From positions 62,001 through 126,000 of the forward strand of contig NZ_BBYA01000014.1 in assembly GCF_001050275.1 (NCBI RefSeq): a DNA stretch of 64,000 nucleotides. The letters run 5' to 3'. Shown piece by piece: positions 35,126 through 42,034 of the stretch (position 1 is its first letter; every line of letters starts with the position of its first letter). Both the position numbers and the translations under genes were made by a program. Below the pieces are notes generated by a model, which had not been told where the DNA came from, made no database searches, and saw only the letters and a program-made list of their open reading frames with translations. The stretch is from Leptolinea tardivitalis (GTDB lineage: Bacteria > Chloroflexota > Anaerolineae > Anaerolineales > Anaerolineaceae).

Positions 35126-35466
35126 GGATTACGAAGCCCCATCTCCCATAACTGCCCGATAACATTAAATGTGGATGCCGAAGTTGATAGAAGAGTCACA
35201 CCTTCATCATTGGCTTTTTGGATTGTGTTTTCATCTGGCATGGCACCTTCGGTGATGATGATAGCTGTCAATTCCAGAAGAGCCGCCACGGCTACGATAT
35301 TGCCATGGGCTTGCAAGGTAACCCAGATACCTTGCTTTGGAGCACCGGCCATCACGCAACTTAACAGGTCTGAACTATATCCAAATGTTGGTTGAATGGA
35401 GGAGAAATCCTTATTCTCAGTAAGTACTTTTAATTTAAGAGTATCAATGATTTGTTGAACATTCAT
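35122..35466 (-). CDS. DRTGG-domain protein, copy 2
   Basis: A 114-residue DRTGG-domain protein. Recognised by the pattern MNVQQIIDTLKLKVLT, YSSDLLSCVMAGAPKQGIWVT, AIIITEGAMPDENTIQKANDEGVTLLSTSASTFNVIGQL. The domain is found between CBS domains and in phosphotransacetylase; its ligand is unclear. It shares its pattern with the gene at 36479-36865. It is linked by a 1-bp gap to the CBS/HATPase gene and overlaps the PHP gene. Confidence 0.85.
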   Translation of the reverse strand: MNVQQIIDTLKLKVLTENKDFSSIQPTFGYSSDLLSCVMAGAPKQGIWVTLQAHGNIVAVAALLELTAIIITEGAMPDENTIQKANDEGVTLLSTSASTFNVIGQLWEMGLRNP

Positions 35467-35467
35467 G

Positions 35468-36469
35468 TTATCGTTTCTCCATTGAATTCGGATTAGATTC
35501 TCCCAGTGTATCTTTACTTTCCAGGTTTATTTTCATCCTTAACCGCGTTCCTTTACCCAAGACAGATTCTAATTTCATACTATCAACGCAACGGGCAATA
35601 TTGGCAAGCCCCATACCAGCACCAAAACCCAATTCTCGTATTTCTTCACTGGCTGTTGAATAACCGGGTTTCATGGCTTGCTCAACATCTGCGATCCCAG
35701 GTCCATCATCTGTTACATCAATGGTGATTTGATGAGGTTCTATCTCCACTCGAATAATCCCCCCATTGTTAGTGTGAATGATAAGATTGATTTCTGCTTC
35801 ATATATAGCAATAGAACAACGCCGGGCAATTTGCGGACTAGCGCCAAGGCGTAACAAGGCACGTTTGATATTGCTGGAAGCGGCACCACCATGAACAAAG
35901 TCATGCTGTTTGATTGTGTACCGCAGAATAAGGCTGGTTCGATCTGATTCGATATCTTCAAAAAGATGAGATGCGCGATAACGACGCATTTCTTCTTCCT
36001 GAGTTTTTGATTGAAGAACTTTCAATAAACCCCGGGTAATATCACCTTTGGTGATTATTCCTGAAAGTTTCCCTTCGGTATCAACGACAGGAAGTCTCCC
36101 TACACCGGTGGCGACAAACACTTTCAAAGCCTCGACAACAAGATCAACGTCTTTGACCGTATATGGATTGGGCGTCATATACTGGGTGGTGTAGGCATTC
36201 AGGTCACCTTCCATAAGGCAATGGAAGATATCTTCCATGCTGATTATGCCGATAAGGTGATCATTTTCTGTTACAGGCATGCCCGATATTCCCGTTTTCC
36301 GGAATATCTCGACGACATCCTTCATTTGCATTTCTGGTGAAGCAGCACGCACGTTGCGTGTCATTACCTCACTAATTCTTAATTCATACGCCAGTTCTTC
36401 TGACCGAGTGATACTCTCGGCCTGTTGGTCGGTCAACACTACAGTTGAACGATTCGAAGTAGCGTTCAT
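35468..36469 (-). CDS. CBS-pair and RsbW-like HATPase protein
   Basis: A 333-residue two-part protein. A tandem CBS pair occupies about residues 30-155 (VSEVMTRN-like EVMTRNVRAASP, GMPVTENDHLIGIISMEDI, YMTPNPYTV, RLPVVDTEGKLSGIITKGDI). An anti-sigma-factor-type HATPase follows (about 185-315; N-box IYEAEINLIIH, G1 DDGPGI, G2 GFGAGMGLANI). CBS pairs usually bind adenine nucleotides, so it may couple energy charge to a partner-switching output. It is flanked on both sides by DRTGG genes. Confidence 0.9.
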   Translation of the reverse strand: MNATSNRSTVVLTDQQAESITRSEELAYELRISEVMTRNVRAASPEMQMKDVVEIFRKTGISGMPVTENDHLIGIISMEDIFHCLMEGDLNAYTTQYMTPNPYTVKDVDLVVEALKVFVATGVGRLPVVDTEGKLSGIITKGDITRGLLKVLQSKTQEEEMRRYRASHLFEDIESDRTSLILRYTIKQHDFVHGGAASSNIKRALLRLGASPQIARRCSIAIYEAEINLIIHTNNGGIIRVEIEPHQITIDVTDDGPGIADVEQAMKPGYSTASEEIRELGFGAGMGLANIARCVDSMKLESVLGKGTRLRMKINLESKDTLGESNPNSMEKR

Positions 36470-36478
36470 TCTTTCCGG

Positions 36479-36865
36479 TTAGGAAAATTGTTCACACGAG
36501 CAATCTCCATCAGCCACAGAAGACTCAAAACTCTTTAGGCCATTCTGATACAAACGACCACATAATTCAAACATGCCATAGGGACTGGTTATCAGAGGAA
36601 TTCTTTCATTATTAGCCAGATCAATGGTTTCCTGGGGTGGAAGTTTGCCGCGTACCAGAACAATTGCAGATACATCAGCCATCTGTGCCGTTCGCACAAC
36701 CTGTGGATTGCACAAACCTGTAAGTAGTACTGCTTCAGGCTGAATGGAAGCAAGAACATCACTCATTAAATCGGCGCCGCACCCTCCTTTTATTTCTTTT
36801 GAAAGGTCGGCATCCGGATTGATCAATGTACCTTCAACAGTCTTAATCAGCTCTTCAGCATTCAT
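36479..36865 (-). CDS. DRTGG-domain protein, copy 1
   Basis: A 128-residue DRTGG-domain protein. Pattern: MNAEELIKTVEGTLIN, GCGADLMSDVLASIQPEAVLLTG, AIVLVRGKLPPQETIDLANNERIPLITSPYGMFELCGRL. The C-terminus is cysteine-containing (DGDCSCEQFS). It is the first gene of the hydrogenase island, and hisS diverges 168 bp away across an AT-rich gap in which I see no confident promoter. Confidence 0.85.
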   Translation of the reverse strand: MNAEELIKTVEGTLINPDADLSKEIKGGCGADLMSDVLASIQPEAVLLTGLCNPQVVRTAQMADVSAIVLVRGKLPPQETIDLANNERIPLITSPYGMFELCGRLYQNGLKSFESSVADGDCSCEQFS

Positions 36866-37033
36866 GAAATTCTCTTTTTGAAAAACAATATTTCAGACAA
36901 TTGTACACAAATTTCTTGATTGAATCCAGATAAAGTATGAATACAACTTTAACTGCTGGATAAATTTTTGATTAATATCCACAGCATACAAGATGGTTTA
37001 GAATAGAACCATACCACCAATTTGGAGATAACT

Positions 37034-38302
37034 ATGAAAACTCTAATACAGCCAGTAAAGGGAACAAGAGATTTTTATCCGGAAGAGATGTCTATTCGAA
37101 CATGGCTGTATCAACAAATAAAGAAAGTAAGCTCATCATTTGGATATGAAGAATATGAAGGTCCGATTTTAGAGCGGTTAGACCTTTATGCGGCTAAATC
37201 CGGCGAAGAATTAGTTAAAGAACAATCATTTGTATTTTCCGACAGGGGTGGAGATCAAATCACCCTGCGGCCAGAATTGACGCCAACTCTGGCCAGAATG
37301 ATTGCCCAGAAACAAAATGAGCTGGCTTTTCCTGTACGCTGGTGGTCGTTTGGGCCGTTCTGGCGATATGAACGCCCTCAAAAGGGCAGAACCCGAGAGT
37401 TCTTCCAATGGAATATTGATATTCTCGGAGTTGATTCGCCTGAGGCAGATGCTGAATTGGTTGCGGTGGCGGCCAGTTTTTTCCAGAGTGTTGGATTAAC
37501 TCCAAATGAAATTAAGATTTTCGTAAATAACCGCCGACTGATGGACGTAACACTGGCAGAAATGGGAATTGCTCCAGAAAACCGGAAGACTGTTTTCCAT
37601 ATTATTGATAGGCGTGATAAATTAAATCCCAATTCCTGGAAAGAATATGCTTTAGAATGTGGATTAACTCCAGATCAATTTGAGCAATTGTGCCATATTC
37701 TGGAAGATAAAGACCTTTGGAAGAAGTCCGATGAGTTGGTTCGTTTCTTTAATGTATTAAAAGCTATGAAGTTGGATGAATTCGTTGTTTTTGATCCACA
37801 GGTAATTCGCGGTCTGGAGTATTACACCGGAACTGTATTTGAAGGCCGTGATGCTGCCGGCGAAGGCCGGGCGGTTTTTGGAGGAGGTCGTTACGACAAC
37901 CTCGTAGGGGATGTTGGTGGTGATCCTTTACCTGGTGTTGGGTTTGCCATGGGGGATGTAATGGTTACGCTGTTGCTTCAAAAATATGGAAAAATTCCTG
38001 CCAAGCAAGAACAACAAAAGATGGTGCTGGTGACAATCTTTGATTCCACTTTATTGCCTTCCTCATTTTCGCTTGCCAATAAATTGCGGTTGGAAGGGAT
38101 TACGGTAGTAACATATCCTGAAGCCGTCAAATTACAAAAGCAATTGAAGTTTGCGGATAGAAAAGGTATCCGTTTTGCTGCTATACAAGGGCCGGATGAA
38201 GCTGCTGCTAATACGGTAACATTGAAAGATTTATTAAAGCGGGAACAACAAACAGTGCCGGTTGAGGAAGCCGGAAAAACTTTACAGTCAATGATGGCAT
38301 GA
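37034..38302 (+). CDS. hisS: Histidine-tRNA ligase
   Basis: A 422-residue class II aminoacyl-tRNA synthetase. PVKGTRDFYPEE at the N-terminus, the motif-2 stretch FRYERPQKGRTREFFQ-like (FWRYERPQKGRTREFFQWN), histidine-specific RGLEYYTGTVFEG, GGGRYDNL and the C-terminal anticodon-binding domain are present. ATG at 37034 has GGAG 7 bp upstream; an in-frame TTG at 37022 is less likely. A tRNA-His gene begins 48 bp after the stop. Confidence 0.97.
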   Translation: MKTLIQPVKGTRDFYPEEMSIRTWLYQQIKKVSSSFGYEEYEGPILERLDLYAAKSGEELVKEQSFVFSDRGGDQITLRPELTPTLARMIAQKQNELAFPVRWWSFGPFWRYERPQKGRTREFFQWNIDILGVDSPEADAELVAVAASFFQSVGLTPNEIKIFVNNRRLMDVTLAEMGIAPENRKTVFHIIDRRDKLNPNSWKEYALECGLTPDQFEQLCHILEDKDLWKKSDELVRFFNVLKAMKLDEFVVFDPQVIRGLEYYTGTVFEGRDAAGEGRAVFGGGRYDNLVGDVGGDPLPGVGFAMGDVMVTLLLQKYGKIPAKQEQQKMVLVTIFDSTLLPSSFSLANKLRLEGITVVTYPEAVKLQKQLKFADRKGIRFAAIQGPDEAAANTVTLKDLLKREQQTVPVEEAGKTLQSMMA

Positions 38303-38307
38303 TTTGC

Positions 38308-38336
38308 TTGCCGATGGCGTGTGCGTGTGATAAAAT
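38308..38336 (+). promoter_or_regulatory. Candidate promoter of tRNA-His
   Basis: TTGCCG (38308-38313) and TAAAAT (38331-38336) are 17 bp apart, 14 bp before the tRNA, just after the hisS stop codon. Confidence 0.5.
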
Positions 38337-38349
38337 AGCTCACGTTTAT

Positions 38350-38425
38350 GGTGGCTGTAGCTCAACGGCAGAGCGCCACACTGTGGATGTGGATGTTGTG
38401 GGTTCGAAACCCATCAGCCACCCCA
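38350..38425 (+). tRNA. tRNA-His (GTG) with encoded CCA
   Basis: A full cloverleaf: acceptor stem GTGGCTG/CAGCCAC (38351-38357 with 38415-38421), with the His-specific extra G-1 (38350) opposite C73 (38422). D-arm is GCTC/GAGC, anticodon stem CCACA/TGTGG, and anticodon GTG at 38383-38385. The T-arm contains GGTTCGAAACC. CCA is encoded at 38423-38425. It lies directly behind hisS. Confidence 0.97.
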
Positions 38426-38435
38426 CCATATACAG

Positions 38436-38450
38436 AAAAAACCCCTGTTT
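38436..38450 (+). terminator. Left half of the hisS/tRNA-His terminator, split by an IS
   Basis: AAAAAACCCCTG (38436-38447) followed by TTT (38448-38450). It is exactly complementary to CAGGGGTTTTTT at 39859-39870 on the far side of the IS. Removing the IS and one TTT copy restores a 12-bp hairpin with a TTTT loop and a T-run. Confidence 0.85.
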
Positions 38451-38474
38451 TGAACTGCACCCCAAAAGTTGGAC
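38451..38474 (+). repeat. IS left terminal inverted repeat
   Basis: It begins TGAACTGCACCCC and ends AAAAGTTGGAC. About 20 of 24 positions match the reverse complement of 39831-39854. Confidence 0.88.
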
Positions 38475-38502
38475 ACCACCAACGGAAAGGGGTGCAGTTT
38501 TT

Positions 38503-38991
38503 ATGACCAAGTGCAACCAGGAAGAGAAATTATTGGCAATTATTGAAGTTGAAAATGGAGGAAGTATTTATCAAGTAGCAAAGCTACATCAAATAAGCAA
38601 ATCAGAGCTTCAGATGTGGATAAGGAATTATCAACAAAATGGCGAAAATGGGCTAAAAACCCATGCATATGGGTGTACATCGAAACAGAAATATGAAGTC
38701 TTAAAATACATGCATGACAACCAAATATCTTTCAAAGAGACAGGTGTAGTATTAGGGATAAGACCTAGCACAATATGGCAATGGGAGAAAAGATACTTGG
38801 AAAATGGGATAGAGGGGCTAGAAGACAAGAAAAAAGGCAGAAAGCCAAGGGTTCAAAAACCCAAACCACCGATGACCAGGGAAGAAGAGCTATTGGATAG
38901 GATTCAATACCTGGAAGCAGAGAACGCTTACCTAAAAAAATTGAACGCCTTGGTTGGGGAGCGGGAAAAACGCGAAAAAGGGATCAGATAG
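38503..38991 (+). CDS. IS3-family transposase OrfA
   Basis: A 162-residue OrfA with two helix-turn-helix parts (ISKSELQMWIRNYQQNGENGL and LGIRPSTIWQWEKRYLENGIEGL), a basic linker (KKKGRKPRVQKPKP), and a C-terminal leucine-zipper-like helix (LLDRIQYLEAENAYLKKL). The A7 run at 38934-38940 (in CTA AAA AAA TTG) would allow a -1 shift into the orfB frame (KKIERLGWG...), the usual way IS3 elements make OrfAB. ATG at 38503 lies 52 bp inside the left end. The frame itself is intact. Confidence 0.88.
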   Translation: MTKCNQEEKLLAIIEVENGGSIYQVAKLHQISKSELQMWIRNYQQNGENGLKTHAYGCTSKQKYEVLKYMHDNQISFKETGVVLGIRPSTIWQWEKRYLENGIEGLEDKKKGRKPRVQKPKPPMTREEELLDRIQYLEAENAYLKKLNALVGEREKREKGIR

Positions 38992-39825
38992 CTGTTATCT
39001 CTGAACTAAGGCAAAAATATCCATTGAAGAAGCTCCTAAGAACAGCTAAACTCCCCAGGAGCTGCTATTACTATCACCTGAAGCATCAGAGAGAACCTGA
39101 AAAGCATAGTGGTGATCTGGAAGCAATAAAGCAGATCTGTAATGAGAATAAAGGCCGGTATGGCTACCGGCGGGTCACACTGGAACTTCGAAATAGAGGG
39201 CTTCAAATCAATCACAAAGTGGTGATGAGGCTTATGAAACAGGAACACCTAACCTGTCAGTTGAGACCGAAGAAATATCGCTCTTATCGTGGACAGTTGG
39301 GAAGGATTGCTCGAAACCATTTGAGGCGTGATTTCAAGGCAGAAAAGCCGGGTCACAGATGTCACAGAATTCAAATTATTTGGGCAGAAACTCTATCTAT
39401 CCCCAATATTAGATTTCTTCAATGGCGAGATTATTTCTTATACCCTTTCCAAAAGTCCAAATTTCCATCAGATCACCGAAATGCTAAAACAGGCTTTTCA
39501 GAAGGTTCCTGATAACACCCAGTTGATCCTTCATTCTGATCAGGGGTGGCAATACCAGATGCGCCTATACCAGAAGATGCTCAAGGATAAAGGGATCAAA
39601 CAGAGCATGTCCAGAAAGGGTAACTGTTATGACAATAGTGTCATGGAAAACTTCTTCGGGTTACTAAAGTCAGAGTTTTTTTACAACCAAAAGTTTGCTT
39701 CTGTGGATCAGTTCATTACTGAACTATCTGAATATATTGATTACTACAACAATCGTAGAATCAAGGTTAAACTAAAAGGACTGAGCCCTATTCAATTTCG
39801 AACTCAGTCCTTAACTACTACTTAA
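38991..39825 (+). pseudogene. IS3-family transposase OrfB, broken by a frameshift
   Basis: The DDE integrase half of the IS. The first part (ISELRQKYPLKKLLRTAKLPRSCYYYHLKHQ to IARNHLRRDFKAEKPG) is in one frame. The rest (VTDVTEFKLFGQKLYLSPILDFF, SDQGWQYQ, SVMENFFGLLKSEFF, DYYNNRRIK) is in another. The junction is at about 39349-39355, just before the first catalytic Asp. Relatives have a short NQKW-type stretch there, so a deletion of about 11 bp would explain both the missing residues and the shift. All three DDE residues survive in the second frame. The protein should not be made intact. Confidence 0.85.
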
Positions 39826-39830
39826 TTATT

Positions 39831-39854
39831 GTCTAACTTTTCGGGTGCACTACA
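39831..39854 (-). repeat. IS right terminal inverted repeat
   Basis: Read inward on the minus strand it begins TGTAGTGCACCCG and ends AAAAGTTAGAC, an imperfect match to the left end. Confidence 0.88.
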
Positions 39855-39871
39855 TTTTCAGGGGTTTTTTT
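39855..39871 (+). terminator. Right half of the split hisS/tRNA-His terminator
   Basis: The duplicated TTT (39855-39857) is followed by T and CAGGGGTTTTTTT (39859-39871), the complement of 38436-38447. On its own this half cannot fold as a terminator. Confidence 0.8.
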
Positions 39872-40023
39872 GATAATCAATTCCAGGGAGTGGCAATAAA
39901 GACCATATCACAAATTCCCTGAAGGCGTATAAATTATCATCATCCCTCTACGAAAATCCACAAATAATATACAATTTCTCTTAACGATTTCCCTCTTCTC
40001 ACAAGTTATGCGAAAATGAGTCT

Positions 40024-42009
40024 ATGATTTATCAAACCGGTGATCTCATATTTGCAAAATATCGCGTTGAAACATTAATTGGTAAAGGCACACTTGCCTA
40101 TGTTTACCGGGTTAATAATTTGGCCTCAAAAACCAAGCGGGCTTTGAAAGTCTTGACGCTGGGTGATCCAGGCGTTGGAAGTGGGGAGTATGAATACTGG
40201 CGCCAATACTTCCTTCTTGAAAAACAGCTATATGACAAATTAAACGCTTCACAGGAAAATCCATATCTTTTACAGGTGGTTGATTTAGTCGAAAATAATA
40301 ACGCTCTTCTTCTTGAAATGGAATTTGCTGTTGGTGGAAACCTGACTGACCAGATTCTTTTGTATAGAAGCAAAGGAATTCCGTTCCCAAAAGATAAAGC
40401 ATTGCGAATTGCGTTGGAAATCGCATACAGTCTTGTTCCTTTACATAAGAACCACATTGTCCATAGAGATTTAAAACCAACTAATATCCTTTTCAACGAT
40501 ACTGATCATGTAAAAGTTTCCAGTCTTGGATATTCTCAAATCCCAACAGATTTGAGCCGACAACAAACTACCAAACAGAGTATCAGTATTCATCCTCCCA
40601 TTTCTGATTATGGAAGCCCGGAACAACGTGAATCTATAAAAAGAATTAAACCCTCTTCCGATGTCTATTCGATCGGATTGCTCCTATTTGAAATGCTTAC
40701 AGGAGAGAACTATTCACATATCAATAGTCCTGCCCGGGCAGAAGAATTGACAATAGGTATTCGTCAATCTTTGATTGATTTGTTAGCTCGAATGCTCTCG
40801 CAAAATCCTGATGAGCGACCAGGGGATGGGAGAGAGGCTGCTGCTGAGCTATTCAGAGAAATGGAACGGGAAGAACAGGTACAAAAAGCGCTCTTAGAAA
40901 AAAAACGTAAGGAATCAGAAGAATGGGAGAGAATGAAAAACGCAGAACTCGCCCGCCGGGAAGGCCAGGCAATCAACTCCAGCGTTTTTCATCCAAATGG
41001 CACTAATGACATTAAGACACGTCCGATAGAGAAAGAATTTGGGTTAAAAGATTCAGAAAAACATACATCTATCCGTACATTTGAGGATACTGAAATTACG
41101 GAAGAAACAAATAAACAAAATTCTGATGCCCGTGTTCATGAAATATCAAACGATAAAAACCCCCAGGGGATTGATGAAAAGACAAAAGGCCTGCGAAAAA
41201 CACGTTGGTTCTATTGGCTGAGCATTCCTTCGTTTATCGCTGGGATTGCGATCATATTGATATTGGGACGCGGAAATTTAATCCATGGGTTGGAAATAAA
41301 ACAGAATATTGGGGAGAAAACAGACCCGATACCATCCATTACAACAAAAGCCATCCCATCAAGCTCGCCTGATACTGGAATGATTTTAACCAGTGAATTA
41401 CCAACACAATCAAGTCAACCAGAATTAATAATTGATAATTTAACCACTCAGACGAAAATTCCAAATAAAACGATGGATTCTTCCGGATCTGAGCATGTGT
41501 TGTCTGGAGTTATTCAGAATTCCAGTTTTGAAGATTCAACAGATTGGGTGAATAAGGTTGGCGAGTCGCATATTCTGGGAAGTTATTCAAAAACCTGGGC
41601 CAGTGAAGGATCATCAAGTTATCGAATCACGCTTTTTGGAGATAAAGTTTATGAATTCTGCTTCCTTCCAGGGATGCGGACTAGTGTAAACCAGACTATA
41701 GACCTCACAGCAGTTGATGAAATATGGTTTGATATGTTTTTCAAACCCGGAAAGAGCCAAAAAGATTCAAGTGGAAATCCAATTAGAACAAAAGTCATTG
41801 CCTTTATTGATAAAGATCAAATATATCAATCCGATGATGGAATATCCGGGGAAATGATTGACAACAAGATAATATTGAACCAAAAATACACCGGAAAGCA
41901 TGAATTGAAATTCGGATTGATGGTAATGTCAAAATTCTGTGCAAAAGGGAATTCCGAAGAAGACAATTTGTCTGTCTATTTTGATAATATCCGGTTAATA
42001 TCCAAATAA
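40024..42009 (+). CDS. Membrane Ser/Thr kinase-like protein lacking the DFG aspartate
   Basis: A 661-residue PknB-like protein. The N-terminal kinase domain (about 10-275) has a Gly-rich loop GKGTLAYVY, VAIK-type ALKVL (K42), catalytic loop HRDLKPTN (147-154), activation-end GSPEQ and SSDVYSIG. The Mg-binding DFG is replaced by SLG (167-169, in VKVSSLGYS), so normal catalysis is doubtful. A Glu/Lys-rich coiled region (280-315), one membrane span (about 396-415) and an extracytoplasmic Ser/Thr linker follow. The C-terminal beta domain (about 500-661, starting NSSFEDSTDWV, ending VYFDNIRLIS) looks like a jelly-roll carbohydrate-binding-like module. It may be a sensor pseudokinase. Confidence 0.85.
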   Translation: MIYQTGDLIFAKYRVETLIGKGTLAYVYRVNNLASKTKRALKVLTLGDPGVGSGEYEYWRQYFLLEKQLYDKLNASQENPYLLQVVDLVENNNALLLEMEFAVGGNLTDQILLYRSKGIPFPKDKALRIALEIAYSLVPLHKNHIVHRDLKPTNILFNDTDHVKVSSLGYSQIPTDLSRQQTTKQSISIHPPISDYGSPEQRESIKRIKPSSDVYSIGLLLFEMLTGENYSHINSPARAEELTIGIRQSLIDLLARMLSQNPDERPGDGREAAAELFREMEREEQVQKALLEKKRKESEEWERMKNAELARREGQAINSSVFHPNGTNDIKTRPIEKEFGLKDSEKHTSIRTFEDTEITEETNKQNSDARVHEISNDKNPQGIDEKTKGLRKTRWFYWLSIPSFIAGIAIILILGRGNLIHGLEIKQNIGEKTDPIPSITTKAIPSSSPDTGMILTSELPTQSSQPELIIDNLTTQTKIPNKTMDSSGSEHVLSGVIQNSSFEDSTDWVNKVGESHILGSYSKTWASEGSSSYRITLFGDKVYEFCFLPGMRTSVNQTIDLTAVDEIWFDMFFKPGKSQKDSSGNPIRTKVIAFIDKDQIYQSDDGISGEMIDNKIILNQKYTGKHELKFGLMVMSKFCAKGNSEEDNLSVYFDNIRLISK

Positions 42010-42034
42010 ATTCAGTTCTCCCTGATTTCTCTTA

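Larger units (their letters stand above)
38451..39854 (+). mobile_element. IS3-family (IS150-like) insertion sequence, 1404 bp
   Basis: It has imperfect terminal inverted repeats of about 24 bp. The left end is TGAACTGCACCCCAAAAG... at 38451, and the right end reads, inward on the minus strand, TGTAGTGCACCCGAAAAG... from 39854. Both start TG, as IS3 elements do. A 3-bp direct repeat TTT flanks it (38448-38450 and 39855-39857). It holds orfA and a damaged orfB in overlapping frames with an A7 slippery run. It sits in the loop of the hisS/tRNA-His terminator. The frameshift in orfB suggests it can no longer move by itself. Confidence 0.92.

Noticed and set aside
38299-38502. N-terminal extension of OrfA through the tRNA-His gene
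   Set aside because: The open frame runs through the tRNA and the IS end by chance; the real start is the ATG at 38503 inside the element.
39024-39825. Two separate transposase genes
   Set aside because: The two frames are consecutive parts of one OrfB and meet at a frameshift, so they were merged as one pseudogene.
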